Position numbers and translations under genes: made by a program. From assembly GCA_013339895.1 (NCBI GenBank), contig JABACO010000073.1, positions 62,001 to 126,000 of the forward strand: 64,000 bases of DNA, given 5' to 3'. Of the stretch, positions 10,209-20,724 are shown one piece after another (the stretch's first letter is position 1; every line of letters begins with the position of its first letter). The stretch comes from Ephydatia muelleri. Its lineage: Eukaryota > Porifera > Demospongiae > Spongillida > Spongillidae. The notes under the pieces are model-generated. The model saw nothing but the letters and a program-made list of their open reading frames with translations. It had not been told where the DNA came from and did not search any database.

Positions 10209-10545
10209 CTAGCGTTGGAGAGAGTCGTGCGAAAGCGCAGTACATACCTGGCAACGTCCAGAATTTCACAGCGGCTTTGGTCGTTGCAGTTGAGGCCAAC
10301 TCGTATGTGTACAGCACAAACACCTGCACTTCGCTGTCAACTTGCAAAGATTACATGCAGGTGAGAAGAAAAAAACAAAGACAGGATGAGTTCGGATGCA
10401 AGCTAACATAGCCTTGTCTATAATGCCGGCATAAGATTTAGCTCCAAAATGCCGTTTCAAATTGCAGATGGTGTGGGCGGCATCCGATCAACTCGGGTGC
10501 AGTGCGTACATGTGCAGCTACCTCAGTCTTAGACAACCTTGGCAT
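10209..10545 (+). pseudogene. CAP-domain gene copy B, 3' exons
   Basis: Two exons continuing the CAP domain. Exon 3' part A (about 10209-10360) reads SVGESRAKAQYIPGNVQNFT then SYVYSTNTCTSLSTCKDYMQ; donor GTGAGAAG at 10361. The 107-bp intron ends AAATTGCAG at 10467. The following exon starts at 10468 and reads MVWAASDQLGCSAYMCSYLS. Together KDYMQMVWA matches the CAP1 signature (usually GHYTQ-V/M-VW), but the conserved His is replaced by Asp, so any metal-binding activity of the classical CAP pocket would be altered. The Cys pairs expected in the C-terminal CAP core are visible. Exon 2's first half is missing, so the copy is broken despite an otherwise clean frame here. Confidence 0.8.
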
Positions 10546-11573
10546 GCAGCCAACTCTGTCTTACTCTGATCCCTCACAGTGATATTGAAGTCGGCCACAC
10601 CCCGACCTTCACACATGTATATAAGGGGGCATTAGTTGTTAAATCCTGTATAAATTCATGAGGCAGTTTAGTCTTAGCTGTGTGAACTGCCCTAAGTAAA
10701 CAAAAAGTTACATCCCCAATTGACAGTAGTCGAAATTATTTCATGACTGATCTGAATATGCAGGCAATGAATATAAAAAGAAATGAGACACACAACAATC
10801 CACATACAGGGCATGATAGTAACTGCTCCATCAGGCCTCAGCTTGCCATGGTGGCAGAACAACAAACAAAGCTGTGCCTCACCTCTTATGGTATTTATTC
10901 GGCTAGAGTGCACCAAGGCATAGATTGTCCAAACTGTGTCATACAAATACAGAATGCTATTACTGAATGCCCTCATATCATAAAAAGTGGAGAGTTGTGG
11001 GTTGTGTTCCCCAGTTTCAAGCAAGATGGTGTGAATATCCTTTCACCAGGGTCACCCATACAAGTTACTCTCTTCTGGTCACTATAGCAGCAATCCCATG
11101 GTAGACAAACCATTCGCCTGTCCCCTGGAGGGGACCCCCCCTCACCTATACTTGGAGTGGTGCCCAGCTTTGGGCAGGCACGTGTGACCTTCAATCACAC
11201 ACTAAAAGGTTTACTACCAAAAAAGGTGAGTCACTCTTTGAAACAATGCTCTGACCAAATGCTACGAATAACGGAACTGAACTACATCTACCTAAAAATT
11301 TGAATATTTTGCTAGAAGTGTTAACAAATAAATTAATTTAGCTCATAATCAGTGAATGAGGCAGCATTTCTCTGTGAGAAATGAGATTGGCTCTCCCCGA
11401 ACTCACTGCACATGACCTGATCCGATGTACCAATCTCACGCAACCCTATGAGGCAGAAGACGGTAGAGGTTTAAACCTTTTGCAGGCTGAGGGCAACGCT
11501 GAGGTCCAAAGGAGGATAGTGGAGAGACTACCTGTTTTACAAGACCTGGTCATAAGGATCTTGGAGAGGTTGT
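10546..11573. other. Intergenic; unassigned frames
   Basis: No recognised gene. Two plus-strand frames are notable only for being open: 10743-11087 (114 codons, includes GIYSARVHQGIDCPNCVIQI) and 11381-11575 (64 codons). Neither has a motif I know, and neither shows splice sites that join it to the CAP or hAT sequences. The block from 11100 to 11200 is GC-rich compared with its surroundings. Confidence 0.35.
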
Positions 11574-11581
11574 GACAGTAA

Positions 11582-14229
11582 CAAGGGCATAGACAGCTAT
11601 TTATGAGTGGGGGGGCTAAACACACAAATTAGTTTTCATGGTTATGTCACGTGTACACAGGTTAAAAAAAATATCGCTGCTATCATGGCTTTCCAAGTTC
11701 AAGAAAACACCACTAGAGGCTGAGAGTGAGAGTTCATTGTCTGTAGGTTGCGATGCGCCCAGCACTAGCAAGCGGCCGCCAACTGATACATGTAGTGTTC
11801 TGAACACTACATGTATAGCAATCAGTTGAGGATGCAACTAGGCAGGCAAACGATTGCAGGAGTGCCGCTAACTCAGGTACTTGTACAACTTCATTGATAG
11901 ATTTGTCAACGTACGCCCTTGCAATCTTCAATCACACCTTTGGAGTCTGCACAATCATTACTTCCGCAAAGTGCTCACCAACCGATTTTGGCCCCTTTTC
12001 CTAAATGCACTTACAGCAAGCAAACACGTTCCTTTTGTTCATGTTGGTACAGAAAGTACCAATGGTTGCATTATCAAGAAGGAAGTGACACAGTACTGTG
12101 TTACTATTGTATGATGGCAGACAAGCGAGGTCTGGTATTGCATGGAAACAAAGATGATGCTTTTGCAAAAAGTGAATATTCACATTGGAAAAAGGCACTG
12201 GAGAGATTTGATAAACATGAAAACTCTGCATCGCATCATGAAGCTGTAGACTTGCTTGTTACAATACCAAATAGCACATCGGATGTAGGTGAAATGCAGA
12301 AGAGAAAGCTGAGAACCGAAAAATGCTATCAACTATAATAAGCACAATTCGCTACCTTGGAAAGACAGGGGCTACCATTGCATGGCCACTACAAGTCAGG
12401 AGGTATTTCAGATGAAAAGGGGGAAATTGATTCCAATTTCTTCAACTTTTAAAAGTGCGCGCTGAAGATGACGAAGGTCTCAAAAAATGGTTGACAAAGA
12501 GCCAATGCAAATATACCAGTCCAGATGTGCAGAATGAAATTCTTCGTATTATGGCATTGTCGATTTTGCGAGACATATCAAGTGAGCTAGCAGGGAAATG
12601 GTTTACCATTATGATTGATGAAACTACAGATGTCACTAATGCTGAACAGATGGTTTTCTGCTTGCGTTATGTTGATGCAAACTTGGAAGTTCACGAACAG
12701 TTCATAGGATTATACAATCTTGAACGTACTAATGCTGAAATGATTATGAGTGTAGTAGAGGATGTGCAGTTACGTATGAACTTAAGTATTACCAATTGTC
12801 GTGGCCAATGCTATGACGGGGCGAGCAACATGTCCGGAATACGAACGGGTGTTGCCACAAGAATAAATGCTCTTGAATCTAGAGCACTCTACACTCATTG
12901 CTATGGCCATGCTTTAAACTTAGCAGTCCAAGATACTCTAAAAAGCATCAAAGTCATGGAGCAATGTCTAGAAATTGGTCATGAAATCACTAAACTGGTC
13001 AAAAAATCACCTAACCAAGATGCAATTTTCAAGTATATAAGGATGAAATCTCAGGTGATGCCATTCCTGGAATTCGTTTGTTATGTCCAACACGTTGGAC
13101 CGTAAGAGCTGAAGCATTTTCTTCAATTTCAGAGAACTACAGAGCTCTAGTGTTGTGTTGGGATGCTGCCAGAGAGGCTACAAAGGACAGTGAGGCCAGA
13201 GCTAGAATCATGGGAGTTGCTGCTCAAATGGAAAAATTCGATTTTTTTTTGCGCTACAACTGGGAAGAAAAATCCTTAACATGATTGACAATTTGTCACG
13301 ATCGCTGCAAGCCAAGCACATGTCTGCCTGTGAAGGCCAAAAACTGGTACAAGTAACTCTGAGTGCTCTGCGTCAATACGAAGTGATGAACAATTCAGCT
13401 TGTTTTGGCAATATGTTGACGAAAGACGGTCACGTCTTGATGGAGCCATATCCTCTCCCGTCCTTACCAGACACAGAAAGGTTCCCAGACTACGGGAAAT
13501 AGGTGAAAGTGTGTCTGAGCAATCAATGAGTACAATTCAAGACTATTACAGAATAATATATTTTCAAGTCATTGACACTGCGATGGGTACTATTAAAGAC
13601 CGATTCGATCAGCGAGGTTTCCTCATGTTACAAAAGCTAGAAACCTTGTTAATTTTGCGATCGGCAATGGATAGAAGCACACTTTCTGAGATCATTAGCA
13701 CGTATCGATCTGACTTCAAGAGTGCAGACACTCTAGAAACGCAGCTACTCCTGCTTCGATCCACTGCTAACGGCGACCACCTCACAAATCTTCAGTCAAT
13801 CGTGGATTACCTAAAATCTTTGACACTTGAGCAGCGAGGATACTTCTGTGAAGTAATAAAACTTGTGAAATTGATTCTTGTCATGCCTGCAACTAACACA
13901 ACGAGCGAAAGGTGTTTTAGCGCACTGCGCCGATTGAAAACCTGGCTCCGCGCTACTACTGTTCAGCAAAGGATGAATTGGTGCACGTTACTTCATGTGC
14001 ACCAGGATAGAACAGATCAACTTACATTACCAGATATAGTAAACGAATTCGTGTCTCATAACGCTAGTAGGAAGCATATGTTTTGAACGTTTGCATAGTT
14101 GTATCTCATGCTGAATTGCCGCGCACAAATTGAACAATTGTAATGATACTCATACAATTATGTATTCATACCATACGATAAAACTGGGGGGGCTATTGCC
14201 CCCCTTGCCCCCCCCTGTCTACGCCCTTG
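11582..14229 (+). mobile_element. hAT element, ZMYM1-like, near full length
   Basis: A 2,648-bp element. The left end CAAGGGCATAGACAG (11582) and right end CTGTCTACGCCCTTG (ending 14229) are 15-bp inverted repeats with one mismatch, followed inward by G-runs on the left and C-runs on the right. The hexamer CAGTAA flanks both sides (11576-11581 and 14230-14235), consistent with an imperfect 8-bp target duplication typical of hAT. It encloses one degraded transposase gene on the plus strand. Insertion appears to lie in the intron beyond the SRCR exon at 14359. Confidence 0.8.
11638..14086 (+). pseudogene. hAT transposase (TTF zinc finger, DUF4371, dimerisation domain)
   Basis: Transposase related to zinc finger MYM-type protein 1. 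In order: N-terminal basic/serine-rich start (11638); TTF-type zinc finger with SCWYRKYQWLHYQEGSDTVL then CYYC (about 12035-12115); DUF4371/RNase H-like region 12455-13080 with IMIDETTDVTN (first Asp), CYDGASNMSG (second Asp) and YTHCYGHALNLAVQD; then LCPTRWTVRAEAF; and the C-terminal dimerisation domain with MPATNTTSERCFSALRRLKT (about 13885-13950), where the catalytic Glu follows Ser. At least five frame changes (near 11990, 12440, 13080, 13280 and 13450) and a poly-T slip at about 13235 inactivate it. All domains are otherwise present in the right order, so this is a young corpse of an autonomous element. Confidence 0.85.
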
Positions 14230-14358
14230 CAGTAATGAAGATGGTGTATTACTTGGTTGCCTCAAAGATTTCCAACTCAACGTACATGCAAGTAACGCAC
14301 ATCCACTCATTCGCAACGACCAGGAGAGCGCCCCCCCCCCCCCCCCCCCCACACTCAC

Positions 14359-14499
14359 GCAAAGGCCGCGAGTGCAGTAGGGTAGGCGAGGGGCCTGCAG
14401 GCCACCACAGCTTCCTTGAACGTCCAGAAGTCATCGCACATAGTGCCCCACTGGTTGCTGCGGCAGACCTCAATGCGTCCCTCCGAGTACACAGAAGCA
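14359..14499 (-). CDS. SRCR-domain exon
   Basis: Partial scavenger receptor cysteine-rich domain on the minus strand. The exon reads SASVYSEGRIEVCRSNQWGT, then MCDDFWTFKEAVVACR and AYPTALAAFA, which is the standard order of an SRCR domain: G-R-(V/I)-E-V, the W-G-T-(V/M)-C-D-D box, and the A-x-V-(V/A)-C-R-x-L-(G/A)-Y block. The 3' edge is a good donor, GC|GTGAGT (GT at 14358-14357), and the 5' edge a pyrimidine-rich acceptor ending GGAG at 14500. The next exon should lie beyond the hAT insertion (below 11574) but was not found there. SRCR proteins are extracellular or membrane receptors and are numerous in sponges. It may be a live host gene whose intron hosts the hAT element. Confidence 0.7.
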
Positions 14500-14509
14500 C
14501 TCCAACACA

Positions 14510-14934
14510 CGAGGCAGAAGAGAAAGATAGGCGAAATTCATAGGGTAAGAAATCACCACACCCTATCCATCACTCTAACAATTAGAATCACCATTTAGAA
14601 TCACCATCCCGTGAACAAATAACACAAGCTCTTACACGCAAGAGGTAACCCCACCCGCGTCGGGAAACAACTTCTCTTTTTAACAAAAGCAATCCGTGTC
14701 TGAAATGAAGTTTCCAGTCGCGAGACGGACACGTGGATATTGAATAGACGCGTATTACGATTATTTTTAACCAAAATGTATTTTTAGACATCATGTAACT
14801 TAGCGCGCGATGTAACTTTTTCGACTTTTCAATGTGCAACTTTTAAAAATCGGTCGGATCAGTGGTTAGGCTACACACAAGTGCCAACCGATTCTTAGTA
14901 CGACATCGGAAACGCGCCGAGCGCTTGGATCCAC
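14510..14934. other. Intergenic
   Basis: No gene recognised. On the minus strand it would be the intron or upstream part of the SRCR gene; no second SRCR exon was seen. Confidence 0.4.
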
Positions 14935-15318
14935 GTGTTCCACAGAGACGCTCCAGTTGACACCGACGCTGTGACGCAGAAAGATGGGAACTGTATTACA
15001 AAGTACATGGGAGTGGCACTGTGCATTAGAAAAGCTTGTTATCCACGCGGATTGTTTAGATATGTTTTCGAAGCACTGTCATTCGAGATATTTAAAATTA
15101 TAATTCTTTTTAGAGCCTCCCAAGGAAAGGGACGCGTAACTTTGAAAACCACTCTCGGAAGTGAATGTATCCTACACGCAGTTGGTAGTGAATCGTTATT
15201 TGGAGCTAGTATTAGCAAACGGCACGGCATCTTCTACACAGAAGCTCTGGTTGACTTGAATATGCTACATGTAACATGGGAAGATGGAAGCAGTAAACAG
15301 TGGTCGTGTTTTGCAAAG
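14935..15318 (+). CDS. Unassigned exon-like frame ending at a splice donor
   Basis: A 128-codon open frame from ATG 14935 (MFHRDAPVDTDAVTQKDGNC) that ends in WEDGSSKQWSCFAK immediately before AAA|GTAAGTAT, a strong splice-donor match (GT at 15319). I do not recognise the protein. It has seven Cys in 128 residues, no signal peptide and no clear membrane segment. Codon use does not look like simple repeat. The donor at the natural edge argues for a real exon; absence of any downstream exon before the satellite at 16.1 kb argues against. Confidence 0.3.
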
Positions 15319-15529
15319 TAAGTATTTCTATGTGGACACTACATCTGTTGATAGGCTAGGTGGAGATGTGATAGACCTTGTGAGAGCTATGTGGGAGACA
15401 TTGTGGTTTGAATAGTGGGATGTATACTCTTGTGCTTCCATGGGAGTATGTCTCTTGTCTGTCTGCATGGTGTGTTATTGGTGGTGTGTGTGTTGCGCAC
15501 TTGGGGTGTGTGATCTTTACGTATGGTTG

Positions 15530-15661
15530 TATGCACGTAGGGTGTGTTGTATGCACATAGGGTGTGTTGTATGCACGTAGGGTGTGTTGTATGCACATAG
15601 GGTGTGTTGTATGCACGTAGGGTGTGTTGTATGCACGTAGGGTGTGTTGTATGCACATACA
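15530..15661. repeat. 20-bp minisatellite
   Basis: About six and a half copies of a 20-bp unit, GTATGCACGTAGGGTGTGTT, alternating between CACGTAGG and CACATAGG variants. The preceding 100 bases contain looser GTGTGTTG-rich copies. Any long frame across it, such as the Thr-His-Pro-Tyr-rich minus-strand ones, is a product of the repeat. Confidence 0.85.
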
Positions 15662-16089
15662 CTGCAAAAATAAAAGAGCGATTTTCACTCATTTGTCATT
15701 AGAACTTAAACGAGTGAAAAGTGAAAGGCACTCAATGCATTATTAACACTAATCGCCTCTATCGAGTGAAAATCTAAGCGAGTGACAGTCACGCTTTATT
15801 TTTCATGCAGCTTACCATATATCTCATTTACGTCATTTTATAAGTTTAGCTGCGTGTATATCAAGTCGAAGTCCGCTGTAACAAGTCAGCTGTTAATACT
15901 TTGTTTCCGATAGGTAGTGATCGCCATGTGCGATACAGTCAACTCTGTACTGTATTAATAAAGAAGTTCGTACCCCTCCCCCTAGCCGGACTTCTACGCC
16001 CGACTAGCCACCTATTTTCCGTTGATGGTGATATTGGAGCTGCCTTTTGTTGTCGCAGATGCAAGAGAGCTGCACACGTATATACGTGT
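15662..16089. other. Intergenic between minisatellite and 261-bp satellite
   Basis: No gene recognised. A weak inverted pair GAGTGAAAA...TTTTCACTC is present around 15685-15775 (ATTTTCACTCATTTGTC and GAGTGAAAATCTAAGCG). Confidence 0.4.
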
Positions 16090-16986
16090 GTGTCAGTACA
16101 CATGTATGTGTTAGCACACACACCCATATGTATTGCATTCTTATAGATGCCCACCTCTCCGATGGGGATCGACTGGCGATGCATGATGTGTTCCCATTGT
16201 TCTGTTGTGTTCTCACACACGCCCTCAAATGATGTATGCGTTGCATTCTTATAGATGCCCACCTCTCCAATGGGGATCAACTGGTGATGCTTCATGTGTT
16301 GGAGATTGATCTGTTTAAGGTCAGTACATGTGTTTGTGTTAGCACACTCTCCGATCATGTATGTATTGCATTCTTATAGATGCCCACCTCTCCGATGGGG
16401 ATCGACTGGCGACGCTTGATATGTTCCCATTGATGGGGATTGATCTGTTTAAGGTTAGTACACGTGTATGTGTTAGCACACACCCTCAGATGATGCATGC
16501 GTTGCATTCTTATAGATGCCCACCTCTCCGATGGGGATCAACTGGTGATGCTTCATGTGTTGGAGATTGATCTGTTTAAGGTCAGTACATGTGTTTGTGT
16601 TAGCACACTCTCCGATCATGTATGTATTGCATTCTTATAGATGCCCACCTCTCCGATGGGGATCGACTGGCGATGCTTGATATGTTCCCATTGATGGGGA
16701 TTGATCTGTTTAAAGTTAGTACACGTGTATGTGTTAGCACACACCCTCAGATGATGCATGCGTTGCATTCTTATAGATGCCCACCTCTCCGATGGGGATC
16801 AACTGGTGATGCTTGATGTGTTGGAGATTGATCTGTTTAAGGTCAGTACATGTGTTTGTGTTAGCACACTCTCCGATCATGTATGTATTGCATTCTTATA
16901 GATGCCCACCTCTCCGATGGGGATCGACTGGCGACGCTTGATATGTTCCCATTGATGGGGATTGATCTGTTTAAGGTTAGTACACG
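16090..16986. repeat. 261-bp satellite, left block
   Basis: Tandem array with a 261-bp higher-order unit made of two related halves of about 130 bp. Each half carries TTGCATTCTTATAGATGCCC then ACCTCTCCGATGGGGATC; the halves differ in GACTGGCGA(C/T)GCTTGAT versus AACTGGTGATGCTT and in the following spacer. Units start at 16361, 16622 and 16883. The array stops inside a unit at TTAGTACACG (16986), where the EnSpm-type element starts, and resumes in phase at 22829. Confidence 0.9.
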
Positions 16987-17125
16987 CCCTAAGAAAAATT
17001 ATCGTGAAGTCTTGCCAAGACTTGCCAAGCTTTACCATGACTTGGAAAGTCTTGCCATGTCTTGCCAAGAAGTTATGAAGTCATCGTGTTCATTAAAACA
17101 TATCCAAATGAGACATAAGTATAGT

Positions 17126-18975
17126 TCAATTGTGTTCAAACATGTTTGGTTGCCTAACTAAATATCTGTTAACATTGTCAATAACAACTACCATTGACTT
17201 AGCTATTATTGCTTTAATTGGGACTGCAATGATATTTGAACATTCTTGAATGATCTTAACAGCATAATTGTTAGCTGCCAGAATGTCAATTTCTTTGTAC
17301 ATGTTCAGACACTCTCTGCATGTTGGACCAGCTTCTTTCAAGATAGATGTAACTTGATATGGACTGAGTAGCACCATGGGTTGAGAGGTGTGCACAAATG
17401 ATTGTATTCTTCCAAATTTCATAGTATTTGTTGATGGTTCTATAAAAGCACAAACACTGCTGTCTCGTTTTGAAGCTTTAGTGGTTGATGCACAATATAG
17501 CACCCCATGCCTCAGCAACTTTCTGTACTTCACTATTCGGCCAGTGCAACAAAGTGCATTTCTCTCATCAGCATTGGGTTCTTCAATGGATGGATCATTT
17601 AAGAAATAGGTATGCTGTCCAATGCATGCCATATGATGCAGCTGTACACCTCGATTACTTTTCAGCATGGTTTGCAAAAGTAAATCATCAAACTTGGATA
17701 TAGATTGGATTAACTGAAGTGTCTGACTAACATCAATATTAAATAGCATTTGCTGATAGAAAGAACTTTTTCCATGAGACAATTGCTTCAAGTGCCCATT
17801 TTTGCTTTCAAAAGCAAATGTTGACTGTGTCCATAGTGGCCCCCACATTCGAGCATATATTGGTAAGTGCAACAGCATGTGAACATTGGCTGTGCAGTTG
17901 TTTTCCCCGTAGAGCTCAGGCATTAATGAAATAAAATCCTTTATCATCATTTCAGCTGCATTAAGTTGCTCCAATGAAATTGATTCCTGGAGCAGTATAT
18001 GAAGAGCAGATACCAACAACACATAGTGGTGATAGTAGAGTGATGGTAGATGACCTTTAAGGATAGGCACTGAATAAAACAGCAACCAGTTTTTATATTC
18101 CGAGGCCTTCCAATAATTTAAGTGCTTAGAAATTGACCGAGGTCGTCGACTAAATTCATGTGGAGGGCGTTGCTTTTCAAGAAGTTGATCAATAATACGA
18201 AGATGTTTGCCCAAGTAATATGGCTTTTCATGGTTACAAGAATCAAACCACAGATGCATTAATCGCTTTACTACTCCTTCTAGCACACAATGCATATAGT
18301 CAAGAGGAATTTGATTTACTAAATTTAAAATTGATGACAATGGAGAAACACCTTTCACACCATTAACAGGAAGTTGATTAGATTCAGCTAATTTTGCATC
18401 ATGGAGAATATTGATGTGAGTGCGCATTGTGTAGTCAACTCCTGGTAGATAGACACGTGTTCCTTTGCCAAGTTGCTTACCAGGGTGAAGGCATACACTA
18501 CAACCATATTCTCCATTAAATTGCTTCATCTTAAGGACTAAAGCTCTGGCTATTAGATCAAAGACTGCTGAAACTAGTTTTACTCGACATAGCTGTGTCT
18601 GCACCTGTGATCTTTTGATTTCAAAACCCTTCTCATAAAGGTTATTTAGAACTTTCATCACAGGATCAAGCAAAAGACTAGCATCTGGTTTGTTAGGTCC
18701 ATACCACAGTCCACATAAAATTATGTTTTCAGCTTTCTGCCGTAGCAATGGAGGGAGGTTAAGTATCATGAGTAGAATTGGCCAAAGAGTGATCGAACTG
18801 GATTTGTAGATTGGTATTCCGTCAGTGCAAAGAGTAACAGCAAGATTCAGTGGTGAATCATTAAAAAAGCTATCTTGGGAAATGTAGGTTTGTAAAACAG
18901 AACCGTTCCACACATCTGTAAGTTTTCCATTCATTTCTCTATTCCTGAAGCTGAGTTCTAGCTCTTGTAGATTTC
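17126..18975 (-). CDS. EnSpm-type transposase, exon 2
   Basis: Large C-terminal exon. After the acceptor TATTTAG (18977-18976) the frame runs GNLQELELSFRNREMNGKLT to the stop at 17126. It carries the animal EnSpm/Tnp2-like order: FFNDSPLNLAVTLCTDGIPI (first acidic residue in T-D-G), GCSVCLHPGK, IPLDYMHCVLEGVVKRLMHL (second Asp), NCTANVHMLLHLPIYARMWG, and STFAFESKNGHLKQLSHGKS (Glu with N-G-x-L-K). These correspond to the RNase H-fold catalytic acids. The frame is uninterrupted across 616 codons, so this part may be functional. It joins exon 1 by a 188-bp intron. The 3' end lies about 140 bp from the element's left terminus. Confidence 0.85.
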
Positions 18976-19163
18976 CTAAATAAATATCAATACACTCTAA
19001 TACACGATAAATATATATCTATTTCTACCACCATGGTGATATTTTGTATAGTTTTTTTTTAATACATTAGTAACTAAAGCACTATTATGCAGCTGTCCCA
19101 GTGTATTAATCATGCATAATGTGCACTGCACTGTGACTAGTGGTAAAGAGAACTGTAACTTAC
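18976..19163 (-). other. Intron of EnSpm-type transposase
   Basis: Donor CAA|GTAAGT on the minus strand (GT at 19163-19162) and acceptor TTTATTTAG ending 18976. Joining the exons keeps the frame (…VVS-R-NLQELE…). Confidence 0.7.
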
Positions 19164-20010
19164 TTGATACAACTGACTGTAATGATTTCACTAAAGGCAT
19201 GTGGATCACATGTCCTGGGTGTAGAGATTCAGCTGTACAAGTACTACATTTATCTTCATAAGGAATAGAGCAAATAGAACAAACCTTCTGATCTTTATAC
19301 CCTGCAGAGAATTGTTGAAAAAATATTTTCAGTTTGTACAAGCTTGTGGGAAGTGCATTTGGTGTGGGACATATTGAGTGAAGGAGATGTATGAGCCCTT
19401 GTAGTGCTTTATAGGAAAGTTTGTATTTATATGCAAATTGCATTATAATGCAGTATGTCGTTAAAACATTGATGTTTGCTCCGGCAAATAGAGGTTCTAA
19501 AAATCGTTGATCCAGTTCAGATTCTTTAAATGCACAACCATTACAGGCAAAATTATCGTCTATTTCAGATTCACTAATTTCAGATGACATGTCTGTGTCA
19601 TCAGCTGCAGAAAGATCTTCCACTCCATCAACCTGTTCAGGGTCAGAAAGATCTTCCACTCCATCTAGTTTAGGGTCAGAAAGATCTTCCACTCCATCAA
19701 CATGTTCAGGGTCAGAAAGATCTTCCACTCCCTCAACCTGTTCAGGGTCAGAAAGATCTTCCAATCCATCAACCTGTTCAGGGTCAGAAAAATCTTCCAC
19801 TCCATCAACCTGTTCAGGGTCAGAAATATCTTCCATTTCATCAACCTGTTCATTATCGGAAAGATCTTCCACTTCATCAGCCTGTTCAGTGTTAGAAAGA
19901 TTTCCCATGGCCACTCGTTCAACTTCCTCTGTATTTGCACCTGAGCCATCAACATCATTAGTTACTTCTTCTCCATACTCAATGTGTGCACATGCCCTGT
20001 CAACAACATC
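19164..20010 (-). CDS. EnSpm-type transposase, N-terminal exon with acidic repeats
   Basis: N-terminal part. The first ATG in the frame is at 19908, but the frame is open upstream to about 20025, so an additional upstream exon is possible (a candidate acceptor ATGCGCAG lies near 20019). It opens with about eight acidic repeats of 12 residues, consensus DPEQVDGVEDLS, encoded by a 36-bp minisatellite (19615-19900). Then NINVLTTYCIIMQFAYKYKL, LHSICPTPNALPTSLYKLK and two Cys pairs (CSICSIPYEDKCSTC), the usual N-terminal zinc-binding region of animal EnSpm transposases. Ends at the donor at 19163. The acidic repeat block is probably an expansion specific to this family. Confidence 0.8.
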
Positions 20011-20039
20011 GGTCTTGGAAGCTGCGCATTACATTTAAT

Positions 20040-20724
20040 ATTCACTATTATGTGGCATGGGGGGAGTACAATAACGTTCAGCATGCACGTTTACCACTGA
20101 TTGCAGTTCTGGTAGAATCCTGTGCTGGTAGCACTGTTAATCTTTAAAATGGCATTAATAATTCACAGCCTACACGAGTGTGTGTTCACAAGAATTCATT
20201 TATTGCTTCCTGTTTATTTTAAAATAATAATCATGAATTGATTATTCGGCGTAGGTGTAAGTGAAACGCCATCGTTTGAGCGGCAAGTTTTCTAGTACTG
20301 TACTATAGTATAATTTTAATGACGTAAACAACTGTCGCCTCGGGTGACCTCATTAATGTAAATTAACAACTAAATCATTGCTGCTGCCTTATGTGTAAGG
20401 TGTAGTTGTTAATTTGGTGCGATTAAGATTAATGAGTTTGGAGGTACATGCACGTACTGCTAAGCAATCACACTTACAACTAAGGCGTAAAGCCCTTTAC
20501 CGGCCCTGGCGGAGATTTTAAAAACGACATCGGCCCATTACGCTAGGCTGTTTGCATGCTAACCTCTCTAGGCGATGTTTCATATGACGCTAAGCTGTAG
20601 TACGAGGAATTGATTTCCCACTTTCTGTAAGATACTTGCGGTATGTAACGCGGTCTTTCCATTTTTCAAATTGAATGTAATTGAATTACGCATGCGCCGT
20701 TCGTTTCACGTGTTTCTTTTAACA
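20040..20724. promoter_or_regulatory. Probable bidirectional promoter between transposase and BEN gene
   Basis: Non-coding stretch between two head-to-head genes of one element. Several AT-rich tracts but no motif I can call confidently. Position alone suggests shared regulation; an upstream non-coding or small first exon of the transposase could also lie here. Confidence 0.4.

Noticed and set aside
11090..11200. Possible small structured RNA (GC-rich stretch with GTCCCCTGGAGGGGAC)
   Set aside because: Only one short hairpin; no match by eye to U1, U2, U4, U5, U6, 5S or tRNA boxes.
16047..16816. Frames reading IDAHLSDGDRLA repeatedly
   Set aside because: Each is one 261-bp satellite unit; the frame breaks at every unit boundary and there is no splice structure.
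19589..20038. Ser/Thr-rich plus-strand frame of 149 codons
   Set aside because: It is the antisense of the 36-bp acidic repeat of the EnSpm-type transposase; the minus-strand reading matches family N-terminus and splicing.
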